Below are positions 1 through 5,986 of a stretch of DNA of 8,439 bases, piece after piece; positions within the stretch are counted from its first letter, which is position 1; every line of letters begins with the position of its first letter. The translations under genes and the position numbers were made by a program. The stretch is taken from positions 1 through 8,439 of the forward strand of contig JAFAZU010000517.1 of NCBI GenBank assembly GCA_019239585.1, read 5' to 3'. This stretch comes from Acidobacteriaceae bacterium. Its GTDB lineage: Bacteria; Acidobacteriota; Terriglobia; Bryobacterales; Bryobacteraceae. The notes beneath the pieces were generated by a model. It had not been told where the DNA came from, did not search any database, and saw nothing but the letters and a program-made list of their open reading frames with translations.

Positions 1-1
1 C

Positions 2-34
2 AGGCAAATGGTCCAGGTGGTACCCTCGGGTTGA
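2..34 (+). CDS. Possible 3' end of an upstream gene
   Basis: One plus-strand frame is open from the window edge to a TGA at 32-34 and encodes only about ten residues (ending VVPSG). If real, this upstream gene would stop four bases before the GTG of the DUF4159 gene, which would suggest co-transcription. A second frame is open to a TGA at 46-48, and the DUF4159 frame itself is also open to the edge, so I cannot tell which frame codes here. No function can be assigned. Confidence 0.22.
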   Translation, partial: RQMVQVVPSG

Positions 35-38
35 GGGC

Positions 39-887
39 GTGCGTTTGAAGTGGCAAAGTGCGTTGTTACTGGCAGGGGGCGTTCTGACGTTTCTCTGCAC
101 AGCGTATGCGCTTGACCGGACGCTGCCGAAGCCGTTTCGTGAACTGCCGGGAATCGAGTATCGTCTTGGCAGTGTTCCGTTGCCGCCGGACTATGGAGAG
201 AAAACCGAGTGGGCGTTTGCGCGGCTGATGTTTCCTCCAGGATGGAACAACGGGTACGAAGGGCGTGACAACCCGGCCTGGTGGGAAGGAACTTCCTTAT
301 GGTCGCAGGATTTTCCACGGGCAGACCGGCACTTTTCGCAGGCAGTACGGCGGTTGACACGAATCAGCACCCGTTCGGTCGAACAGCTCGTCAATCTGGA
401 TGAGGGCGATGATGTTTACAACTGGCCGTGGCTGTACGCCGTGCAGGTAGGCGAGTGGGGGCTGACAGATGGGCAGGCGAAAAAGCTGCGCGATTATTTA
501 CTGCGCGGCGGCTTTTTCATGGCGGATGACTTGCACGGCACGGTGGAGTGGCAGGTCTTCGAGGAAAGCATGAAGCGGGTCTTTCCGGACCGCCCGATTG
601 TGGACATTCCTAACAATGATGCGGCATTTCACACAGTCTATGATCTGGACGACCGATATCAGATTGTAGGCGCCAGTCACCTCGGGGAAGGTCATAAGCT
701 GGACGGGTACGTCCCAAGGTGGCGTGGAATCTACGACGACAAGGGCCGTCTAATGGTGGCGATCTCGTTCAACTCCGATATTGGAGATGCCTGGGAGTGG
801 GCGGACGAACCGGCATACCCGGAAAGGTATTCGGCGTTGGCGGTGCGGCTCGGCGTGAACTACATTGTGTATGCGATGACGCATTGA
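39..887 (+). CDS. Secreted DUF4159 domain protein
   Basis: A 282-residue protein. Residues 1-24 look like a signal peptide: Arg/Lys near the start, a hydrophobic core (ALLLAGGVLTFLC) and an AYA cleavage site. The rest, from about residue 57, matches the DUF4159 family as I know it: a DFPRADRH segment near 91-98, a YLLRGGFFMADD strand-loop at 153-164, RPIVDIP at 185-191, DIGDAWEWAD at 247-256 and a C-terminal GVNYIVYAMTH. DUF4159 is related to glutamine-amidotransferase-like folds but its function is not established. It often sits near MoxR/DUF58/von Willebrand-type gene sets, none of which is visible here. The GTG at 39 is the first start codon in the visible frame and places the signal peptide correctly. 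The frame is open upstream to the window edge, so an earlier start outside the window is possible. The ribosome binding site is weak. The family call is firm; the role is unknown. Confidence 0.9.
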   Translation: MRLKWQSALLLAGGVLTFLCTAYALDRTLPKPFRELPGIEYRLGSVPLPPDYGEKTEWAFARLMFPPGWNNGYEGRDNPAWWEGTSLWSQDFPRADRHFSQAVRRLTRISTRSVEQLVNLDEGDDVYNWPWLYAVQVGEWGLTDGQAKKLRDYLLRGGFFMADDLHGTVEWQVFEESMKRVFPDRPIVDIPNNDAAFHTVYDLDDRYQIVGASHLGEGHKLDGYVPRWRGIYDDKGRLMVAISFNSDIGDAWEWADEPAYPERYSALAVRLGVNYIVYAMTH

Positions 888-912
888 TAAAGTCTACTGA
901 ATTGCCTTCTCC

Positions 913-1173
913 TTAGGCGCCGCCAATACGGTCCGTTTCCCGTTGAAGCTGTCCCGGCAGGTGCAATATCTGTACGGCAGAAAAGTCTGACTTCTTCAAG
1001 GTGTTTTCGTGCTCGCATTGGCAGTAATCGCGCTCAATTCCCTGCGCTGCCGCCTGTCGGCAGTACTGGCTGCAGTAAAGCCCGTTAGCTAGCACCACAC
1101 ATTGACAAGGGCCATAGTTGCACCGAAAAGATCCTGCCCCTCTCGGTGTGGGTTCTTTAACTAGATTATTCAT
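913..1173 (-). CDS. Metallothionein-like cysteine-rich small protein
   Basis: An 86-residue protein. Residues 18-55 hold the dense pattern C18-x4-C23-x-C25, then NGLYC34-x3-C38, then YC51-x-C53-x-H55. This spacing, with 'GLYC' in the middle and C-x-C-x-H at the end, resembles bacterial metallothioneins of the SmtA/BmtA family, which bind zinc, cadmium or copper through cysteine and histidine thiolate clusters. Seven cysteines and one or more histidines are available here. Two things differ from the usual 55-65-residue members: a 17-residue N-terminal lead and a cysteine-free tail of about 30 residues (57-86). The start is well supported: a TAA lies two codons upstream of the ATG and an AGG-type ribosome binding site lies about seven bases before it. 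It runs convergent to the DUF4159 gene, with 25 bases between the two stops. A different zinc-ribbon-type small protein is the main alternative. No metal-responsive regulator gene is in the window. Confidence 0.72.
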   Translation of the reverse strand: MNNLVKEPTPRGAGSFRCNYGPCQCVVLANGLYCSQYCRQAAAQGIERDYCQCEHENTLKKSDFSAVQILHLPGQLQRETDRIGGA

Positions 1174-1208
1174 TGTTTACCTGCTCAATCGATTTCTGCA
1201 AAATCCAC

Positions 1209-1226
1209 GGACGCCATACGGCATCC
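1209..1226 (-). other. Small hairpin between two minus-strand genes
   Basis: Read on the minus strand, GGATGCC and GGCGTCC can pair over a four-base loop (seven pairs, one of them U-G), followed a few bases later by a short T run (GTGGATTTT). It sits 36 bases before the metallothionein-like start and after the 85-residue gene. It could be a weak terminator or attenuator, or chance. The T run is short and set off from the stem. Confidence 0.2.
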
Positions 1227-1287
1227 GCTAAGTCTTGATTTGCTTTGGCTTCACAAGCCTTTGATGGTTTAACTGATTTTAGAAAGC

Positions 1288-1545
1288 TTAGTGAGAAGTT
1301 TCTACAGGCTCTACATCTTGGAGGAACACAAAACAAAGCCGGCCCTGCCAGCGCACTTTGATCGTCCGCTCATTGAAGCCGTGCCCGCAAACCTGTAAAC
1401 AGGCGTTTTTCGGAATGGGAGTGATCTGTCCTGAATGTTTCTCATTGTTTGTGGAAATAAGTTCCAGAGCTGATATGTCCTTGGGCGTCGTCAAGGTACC
1501 CTGAACTGCATAGCTTTCACTGAAAGCGTACGGCCTAATATTCAT
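1288..1545 (-). CDS. Hypothetical protein, 85 residues
   Basis: I do not recognise this protein. It has no signal peptide and no membrane segment. It reads as a small soluble domain, with alternating hydrophobic residues in the second half (TIKVRWQGRLCFVFL) that suggest beta strands, and cysteines at 49, 53 and 71. The C-terminal part faintly recalls PilZ-like or other small beta-barrel domains, but I see no RxxxR or D/NxSxxG signature, so I do not assign it. The ATG at 1543-1545 follows an in-frame TAA by two codons, which fixes the longest start; the ribosome binding site is poor. It lies upstream of the metallothionein-like gene on the same strand with a 114-base gap, so the two could be co-transcribed. 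Confidence 0.55.
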   Translation of the reverse strand: MNIRPYAFSESYAVQGTLTTPKDISALELISTNNEKHSGQITPIPKNACLQVCGHGFNERTIKVRWQGRLCFVFLQDVEPVETSH

Positions 1546-1613
1546 TACTGCTTAAAAGTCTCCGTACTTGAACGTTAGCAGTATTTCAATGCAAGGTCTA
1601 GAATTATTTCTAC

Positions 1614-1625
1614 GGTACTAGTACC
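1614..1625. repeat. Perfect 12-bp palindrome GGTACTAGTACC
   Basis: A fully self-complementary 12-mer in the 120-base gap between the glycosyltransferase stop and the start of the 85-residue gene. It lies about 70 bases upstream of that start and has no T run after it on either strand, so it does not read as a terminator. A dimeric regulator's operator is possible; chance is also possible. Confidence 0.3.
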
Positions 1626-1665
1626 TATCTCTCTAAGCTGCTCATAAAGGACACTTTCCCAACTG

Positions 1666-3267
1666 TCACTTGCGTGTGGTGCTTGTCTGATTGGTTTTTA
1701 CCTTTCCCCAGAAGACGCTGCAGTCCCCGATGTCAGCCTGATGCGGGAAGAGTTCCGGTAAGTGCATTTCGTCAATGCGCTCATCCTTGCAGCTTTCAAC
1801 TGTGGCAAACTTCCCCGCTTTCACCTGTTCATTGAGTTCGCGTTCGGAAACAATGTGAAACAAAGCTTCCTGCTGTGGCGGCAGGTCGAGCTTGTGTGAG
1901 TAGGAGAACTCCATGCCGGGAGGAGGAGTGCGGCGAAGGAGAAAATAGACGTGCTCGTCGGCGTAGAGGTTCGCGCCCGGCGGGGTGACTTCCCGAATCT
2001 TATCGGCAATCTTCTCATAGTGCTTCCAGGTAGTAGAGTCGCGGTCATCAAAGAGCAGCTTAGCGGCGGAAAGGACCAGGAGGGTGCTTAGCAGGAATGT
2101 CGGCCAGAAAGGCCGGGCGGGACTGGCGAGACGCAAACTCACTGCGTATAGGCCCACAGTGGCGAGAATAGCGCAGAAAGGAACAGCAACGACAAAATAG
2201 CGCTGAAAGGTGGGGTGGGCGGTTGCGATGTAAAGGATCAGCGCACCGCTGAGCCAAGCGCACAGATAGATTTCGGCGCGCCGGAGACGGTCCCAAGGAG
2301 ATCGCTTGAGGAGGAAAAAGAGTCCGGCAAGAACGAGCAGACCCGTCAAGAGCGCGGGGGTAGAGTTGAGCCAAGCCATAAGCGCGTCGATGTCGTGCGT
2401 GGTGGCGCCGTTCCAGTTCACGCGGCGAAACATTGCCTGATATTGCACGATGTTAAAAAAGGTTTGCTTCGGGGCTTTGGCGAAAAGGGCGAGCATATGG
2501 GCAAAGGGAATGACACAGCCGGAGCAGAAGACGAGAGCTTTGTGCCAGCGATTGCCCATCCTGTTGTAGATGAAAAGCCAGAGCAGAATAACCGGCGCAA
2601 CAGGAGCAGTTAAAAGCGTGCTTCCCGCCGCTGCGCCGGCGCACAGACCTGCGGCGAAAGCCCAGAGCCAGCTCCTGCGCGAAGCGGTACTCACAGCCAG
2701 ACGGAAGGCCGCTACAGAGAAAAAGAGGCCCATTGCGTAGGACTGCGCAATAGGACCAAAGGGAATGAATACATCGTTCAGTCCGGTCAGGCCCGCGACG
2801 GCCAGGGCGCAGGGAAAGCGCCATTGCGGAACGGGAAAACGCCTAAACACGAAGTCGGTCGTGAGAAAAACAGTTCCTGCGACCAACAGGGTGGCGGCAA
2901 CGTGCGTGACGCGCCAGGTTTGCCCGAAGACGTGCATCCAGGCGGCATTCCAATAAGCGTTCAGCAAGGTTTGCGGAAAACAGAAATCAATGTAGGGCGT
3001 TCTACCGTTATCAATCAGTTGGGCAGTTAGAAGGTGAAAGCCTTCGTCCCATACAAAAGCCATGGTTTGTGAGTAGGTAAGCAAACCAATGGTGTAAAGA
3101 GCGAGGCAAACCCACAGTATAAGGGATGCCCGGCGGTTCGGAAAATCAGGAAGGGCGGTTACCGGCGCCCCTTGTTCCTGCGAGGCTGAAACGGTGTCCA
3201 CTGGGCGTGATGATACGACGGTGCAGGGGCAAACTTCAAGCGGAGGCGGCGAATTGCCCATGCGCAT
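1666..3267 (-). CDS. GT-C membrane glycosyltransferase, family 39/ArnT-like
   Basis: A 533-residue integral membrane protein of the GT39/GT83 (PMT_2/ArnT-like) type. Such enzymes move a sugar from a polyprenyl-phosphate carrier to a lipid, protein or glycan on the outer face of the membrane. After a soluble N-terminal stretch of about 46 residues ending in positively charged NRR, I count about eleven hydrophobic segments between residues 47 and 405. The first outer loop carries the family's acidic pair, W73-D74-E75-G76, followed by PQTLLNAYW at 98-106, as expected for the catalytic loop. Residues 406-533 form a soluble C-terminal region, probably periplasmic. The ATG at 3267 follows an in-frame stop by three codons; a second ATG two codons inside is equally plausible. 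It stands alone with no polysaccharide-cluster neighbours, so the acceptor cannot be named. Confidence 0.85.
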   Translation of the reverse strand: MRMGNSPPPLEVCPCTVVSSRPVDTVSASQEQGAPVTALPDFPNRRASLILWVCLALYTIGLLTYSQTMAFVWDEGFHLLTAQLIDNGRTPYIDFCFPQTLLNAYWNAAWMHVFGQTWRVTHVAATLLVAGTVFLTTDFVFRRFPVPQWRFPCALAVAGLTGLNDVFIPFGPIAQSYAMGLFFSVAAFRLAVSTASRRSWLWAFAAGLCAGAAAGSTLLTAPVAPVILLWLFIYNRMGNRWHKALVFCSGCVIPFAHMLALFAKAPKQTFFNIVQYQAMFRRVNWNGATTHDIDALMAWLNSTPALLTGLLVLAGLFFLLKRSPWDRLRRAEIYLCAWLSGALILYIATAHPTFQRYFVVAVPFCAILATVGLYAVSLRLASPARPFWPTFLLSTLLVLSAAKLLFDDRDSTTWKHYEKIADKIREVTPPGANLYADEHVYFLLRRTPPPGMEFSYSHKLDLPPQQEALFHIVSERELNEQVKAGKFATVESCKDERIDEMHLPELFPHQADIGDCSVFWGKVKTNQTSTTRK

Positions 3268-3360
3268 GGATGATTTTTAATCAATGGGAACGAACTAATC
3301 TGTAAAGGAAAGCTTGAAAGATTTTGTAACTTGTGGAGATCGTCATTTCTGATCTGGCAC

Positions 3361-3366
3361 TATAGT
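3361..3366 (+). promoter_or_regulatory. Possible -10 element TATAGT
   Basis: A good -10 match twelve bases upstream of the ATG of the small hydrophobic ORF. No convincing -35 box lies at 16-18 bases; the nearest TTG-type hexamer is at 3331-3336, too far away. If used, the transcript would have almost no leader, which would fit the missing ribosome binding site. Confidence 0.22.
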
Positions 3367-3377
3367 GATTACCGCTC

Positions 3378-3521
3378 ATGTTTGATTGGTCACTGGACCC
3401 CAGGTCCCAGCTCGCCCTTTTGTGCCTGTTTACGGCATTTGTGTTTTGGAACAACGATTTGTTGTTCTTTACGTTTGCGCTGATGGCAGTTGCCTCTCAG
3501 CTTGGCCGCTTTACGTCCTGA
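3378..3521 (+). CDS. Candidate small hydrophobic membrane protein, 47 residues
   Basis: An ATG at 3378 opens a 47-codon frame ending in TGA at 3519-3521. The product starts MFDWSLDPRSQ and then carries a long hydrophobic stretch at about residues 12-40, split by WNND at 24-27, which gives either two short membrane helices or one kinked helix, before a polar end. The N-terminal MFDWSLDP and the clean hydrophobic block look like a real small membrane protein rather than random translation. An in-frame TGA lies three codons upstream, so no longer start exists. I see no good ribosome binding site. The frame ends two bases before the convergent stop of the HAD gene, filling the gap exactly. A hairpin at 3393-3410 (CTGGACC/GGTCCCAG, one bulge) sits within its first codons. 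Function unknown. Confidence 0.42.
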   Translation: MFDWSLDPRSQLALLCLFTAFVFWNNDLLFFTFALMAVASQLGRFTS

Positions 3522-3523
3522 CT

Positions 3524-4198
3524 TTATTGGTTCGGCGTAAGCGGCGACTCGTCGTAGCGCTTCCACAATTCTTCGGGATCGCGAAAGATAGCGATACAGC
3601 CAGCTTCGCGCAGGTCCTTTTCCGCAAACCCGCCGCAGAGTACTCCAACCGTTCGCATCCCTGCTTTTCCCGCAGCTTCCGCATCGTATGGGCTGTCTCC
3701 CACAACAACAGCGCTCTCTGGCTGAACGTCTCTGCCGAGCCGGTCGAGAGCGGCTTCAAAGATATCCGGGTGTGGTTTTGAGCGTTTGGCGTCAGCAGAA
3801 GAAATTTCCGCATCCACCAGATCCTCGATTTTGGCAATACTCTCAAAGGTTTTCAACTCGTCGCCTTTAGCAGAAGAGGCCACCCCTGGTTTTTGGCCGT
3901 GCGCCTTTACTTTTTCAAATAACTCCCGGACATAAGGAAAAGGCTTTACTTTCGACAGGTAATTTTCCTTAAACAACTGGCTGCGGTATTCGGTAATTGC
4001 TTTTCCCCTTTCCTTCTGATCCTTCTCCGACAGAAAAACCGGAAGCAGTTGATCTCCGCCTTTGCCAATCTGGCTGCGAACCTTATCAAATGGGAAATCG
4101 TAGCCGAACTTTTTGAACGCTTCCTGCCAAGCCTGGGCATGCAAGTCGACGGAATCGAGCAGCGTTCCATCAATATCGAAAATAACTGCCTTTACCAT
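3524..4198 (-). CDS. HAD-superfamily phosphatase (Gph/beta-PGM-like)
   Basis: A 224-residue soluble hydrolase with all four HAD motifs in order: motif I FDIDGTLLD with nucleophile D8 and acid/base D10; motif II around VASSA, with S108 or S109 as the phosphate-binding serine; motif III lysine K141 in RSKPHPD; motif IV VVGDSPYDAEAA with D168 and D172 for magnesium. A helical cap lies between motifs I and II (about residues 15-85). This is the subclass of phosphoglycolate phosphatase and beta-phosphoglucomutase, and the KPHPD-type motif III fits both. The exact substrate cannot be read from sequence. The ATG at 4198 has a GGA-type ribosome binding site and an in-frame stop eight codons upstream. 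It is divergent from the topoisomerase gene, sharing a 142-base promoter region. Confidence 0.9.
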   Translation of the reverse strand: MVKAVIFDIDGTLLDSVDLHAQAWQEAFKKFGYDFPFDKVRSQIGKGGDQLLPVFLSEKDQKERGKAITEYRSQLFKENYLSKVKPFPYVRELFEKVKAHGQKPGVASSAKGDELKTFESIAKIEDLVDAEISSADAKRSKPHPDIFEAALDRLGRDVQPESAVVVGDSPYDAEAAGKAGMRTVGVLCGGFAEKDLREAGCIAIFRDPEELWKRYDESPLTPNQ

Positions 4199-4340
4199 GC
4201 AGATTCCAAATTCGTAGGACTACAATATGCTCCTTTGTGCTTCACCGGAATGTGACATCTCATTCCCGTTGTGCGCCGGCAGGACCCGTATTAGCATCAA
4301 AGTAGTGTTTCGCTTTTTCAGTGCATCCAATTAAAAGCAG
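4199..4340. promoter_or_regulatory. Divergent promoter region, HAD / topoisomerase IB
   Basis: This 142-base gap lies between two outward-facing genes, so it must hold both of their promoters unless there is transcription from further away. I see no hexamer pair good enough to call on either strand. An AAAGGAG purine run on the minus strand lies too far from the HAD ATG, with an in-frame stop in between, to be its ribosome binding site. Confidence 0.4.
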
Positions 4341-5456
4341 ATGTCAACAACGCCGACAAGTATTAGTTCCATCGTTCCGGATGAGGTGAAGTCAGCTCAC
4401 GATGCCGGATTACGATACGTAATTCCGAAAGGGCCGGGCATCCGGCGTGAGCCGAAGGGCGACGGATTTATTTATCTGGACCCCCGCGACCAGACTATCG
4501 ACAATGAGGAAACGCTACAGCGCATTCGGTCTCTCGTCATACCTCCGGCATGGACGTCGGTATGGATTTGCCCGAGCAAAAACGGGCATATCCAAGCAGT
4601 AGGTTGGGATGCAAAGGGCCGGAAACAGTACCGGTATCACCCTGCGTATCGTCAGGCTCGGGATTTGGTAAAGTTCGACCGTATGCTGGCTTTCGGCAAG
4701 GTGCTGCCTCGTATCAGGCGTGTTGTGAACCGGGATTTGAACCGGCGCGGGATGCCGAAGCGAAAGGTGCTGGCGGCAGTAGTAAAGCTGCTGGAGACCA
4801 CCTATATTCGTATCGGCAATGAAGAATATGTCGAAGAAAACGGATCGTTCGGCTTGACGACGCTCCGCAATCGGCATTGCCAGATTCTGGGAGACGTTCT
4901 GAAGTTTAAGTTTCGCGGCAAAAGCGGCCAGCACCATGAGATCACGCTGGAAGACAAGCGGCTGGCCAAAGTACTTCGGCGCTGTAAAGATATTCCGGGC
5001 AGTTCGCTGCTGGAATATATTGACAGCAACGGCCAGCCGCAGAGCGTTGAGTCCGGTGATGTGAATGAGTATTTGCGGCTCATCAGCGGAGGCGATTTCA
5101 CGGCCAAAGACTTTCGCACCTGGGGCGGCACTTGCCTGGCGGCGAATTATTTACTGGAGCAGTTTGTTGACGACGCTCCCAACGAAGATGGCACTATGTC
5201 GGCGAAAGCTGTTAAAGCTGCTCTCGTAGAGGTTGTGAAAAGTGTTGCCTGCAAGCTTGGCAACAAACCAGCAACTTGCCGGAAGTACTATATTCACCCA
5301 ACTGTTCTCGAAACATTCTCGGCGGGTACACTACGTCCTTTTGCGGAAAAATACCGTGACAGCCGAAGTAATTACGTTTATGAGCAGATTGTCTTGGCGC
5401 TTCTTGGCCCAATGAAACGGGCCAGAACTAGAATCAAGACGCCTCAGGCAGCCTGA
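4341..5456 (+). CDS. DNA topoisomerase IB, poxvirus-type
   Basis: A 371-residue type IB topoisomerase of the small bacterial/poxviral class, which relaxes supercoils of either sign by nicking one strand through a 3'-phosphotyrosine link, without ATP. The N-terminal DNA-clamp domain (about residues 24-110) has the family segments IPPAWTSVWICP (67-78), GHIQAVGWDAKGRKQYRYHP (82-101) and FDRMLAFG (112-119). The catalytic domain carries R157 in TYIRIGN, K194 in FRGKSG, R259 in KDFRTWGG and the tyrosine Y317 in CRKYYIHP. The spacings R157-K194 (37) and N308-Y317 (9) equal those of the vaccinia enzyme (R130-K167 and H265-Y274). The vaccinia histidine is asparagine here (LGNKP), which I believe is usual in bacterial members. 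The ATG at 4341 is two codons past an in-frame TAA; the ribosome binding site is weak. The last 13 bases overlap the convergent gene at 5444-5770. Confidence 0.95.
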   Translation: MSTTPTSISSIVPDEVKSAHDAGLRYVIPKGPGIRREPKGDGFIYLDPRDQTIDNEETLQRIRSLVIPPAWTSVWICPSKNGHIQAVGWDAKGRKQYRYHPAYRQARDLVKFDRMLAFGKVLPRIRRVVNRDLNRRGMPKRKVLAAVVKLLETTYIRIGNEEYVEENGSFGLTTLRNRHCQILGDVLKFKFRGKSGQHHEITLEDKRLAKVLRRCKDIPGSSLLEYIDSNGQPQSVESGDVNEYLRLISGGDFTAKDFRTWGGTCLAANYLLEQFVDDAPNEDGTMSAKAVKAALVEVVKSVACKLGNKPATCRKYYIHPTVLETFSAGTLRPFAEKYRDSRSNYVYEQIVLALLGPMKRARTRIKTPQAA

Positions 5457-5770
5457 CGTTCAAAGTACGCGTCCGGCGGTGTCACAATCAGCATCAGGGT
5501 AGCGCCCGTGTGAAGGGCATAGTCGAATTCATGATAAAGAGTGAGTACCTCGGTTAGCTCTTGCTCCATACCGATGATGACCTTTAAATCCAATTGCCAG
5601 GAACACATACCACGGAGATGACAGAGCAGATCACCGTAAGTCAAGGGGAGCGTCGGCGTATGATGTGACTCACATTCCAGGCTCAACAGCAACGTCCCAT
5701 CCCCCGCCCAAGTGTAACGGAAATCGACGGCTTTCCAAACAGCGCCAAAGTACAAAGCTTGAATAGGCAT
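5444..5770 (-). CDS. Hypothetical protein, 108 residues
   Basis: I do not recognise this protein. It has no signal peptide or clear membrane helix. It alternates beta-like stretches (TLLLSLEC at 26-33, LDLKVIIGM at 60-68, TLMLIVTPP at 91-99) with short acidic and aromatic segments, and ends TPPDAYFERQAA. This suggests a small alpha/beta domain. The ATG at 5770 is preceded by purine-rich sequence (AAGG and AGAG). The frame stays open upstream but offers no ATG, GTG or TTG that I can find in the nearest 90 bases, so the chosen start is the likely one. Its stop lies inside the 3' end of the topoisomerase gene, giving a 13-base tail-to-tail overlap. The normal-looking composition and clean start argue that it is real. 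Confidence 0.55.
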   Translation of the reverse strand: MPIQALYFGAVWKAVDFRYTWAGDGTLLLSLECESHHTPTLPLTYGDLLCHLRGMCSWQLDLKVIIGMEQELTEVLTLYHEFDYALHTGATLMLIVTPPDAYFERQAA

Positions 5771-5816
5771 TACAAGCTCTGCCTTTTCACAAGAAACCAG
5801 CCGACTGTATAAATTG

Positions 5817-5831
5817 CTGTAAGTAATACAG
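5817..5831. repeat. Interrupted palindrome CTGTA-N5-TACAG
   Basis: CTGTA and TACAG flank five bases, about 47 bases upstream of the 108-residue gene, next to a TATACA-like -10 on the minus strand (5805-5810 region). An operator is possible. It resembles the enterobacterial LexA box but has seven rather than eight bases between CTGT and ACAG, so I do not call it one. Confidence 0.25.
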
Positions 5832-5918
5832 ACTAGTGTAGGGCTAAAACGGAAAATCTTGTATTTGTTTTTTAAATGGGGGCGATTTGGAGGGTACTAT
5901 CGTGCTTTATCTAACAAA

Positions 5919-5949
5919 AAGGACACCGCCGTGTTGAAGCAGTGTCCTT
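5919..5949 (-). terminator. Intrinsic terminator of the stress-protein gene
   Basis: Read on the minus strand, AAGGACACTGCT pairs with GGCGGTGTCCTT over a seven-base loop (TCAACAC): twelve pairs, two of them U-G. It ends in a run of five Ts (TTTTT). It lies 37 bases after the stop of the gene at 5987-7150 on the same strand. This is a complete rho-independent terminator by the usual criteria of stem, small loop and T tract. Confidence 0.82.
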
Positions 5950-5960
5950 CCAGTGTCCTT
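5940..5960. repeat. Tandem 10-bp direct repeat CAGTGTCCTT
   Basis: CAGTGTCCTT occurs at 5940-5949 and again at 5951-5960, one base apart (period 11). The first copy is one arm of the terminator; the second is a spare copy of the same arm on the gene side, able to form the outer eight pairs with the same partner. Confidence 0.7.
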
Positions 5961-5986
5961 TGTTGTACAGCCTGCTAGGAATCAGG

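Larger units (their letters stand above)
5771..5986. other. Intergenic region, 216 bases
   Basis: On the minus strand this holds the end of the stress-protein transcript and then the promoter region of the 108-residue gene. It is AT-rich between 5800 and 5920. It contains the terminator at 5919-5949, a 10-bp direct repeat beside it and an interrupted palindrome at 5817-5831. I see no further gene. Confidence 0.5.

Noticed and set aside
719..916. Plus-strand ORF at the end of the DUF4159 gene
   Set aside because: It overlaps the strongly conserved C-terminal part of DUF4159 in another frame.
2215..2613. Long plus-strand frame inside the glycosyltransferase gene
   Set aside because: It is antisense to a well-supported membrane protein, highly charged and without family features.
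3386..3846. Plus and minus out-of-frame ORFs over the HAD gene end
   Set aside because: They are shadows of the HAD coding frame, which carries all four motifs.
5817..5831. LexA (SOS) box
   Set aside because: CTGT and ACAG are seven bases apart rather than eight, and the downstream gene has no known link to DNA repair.
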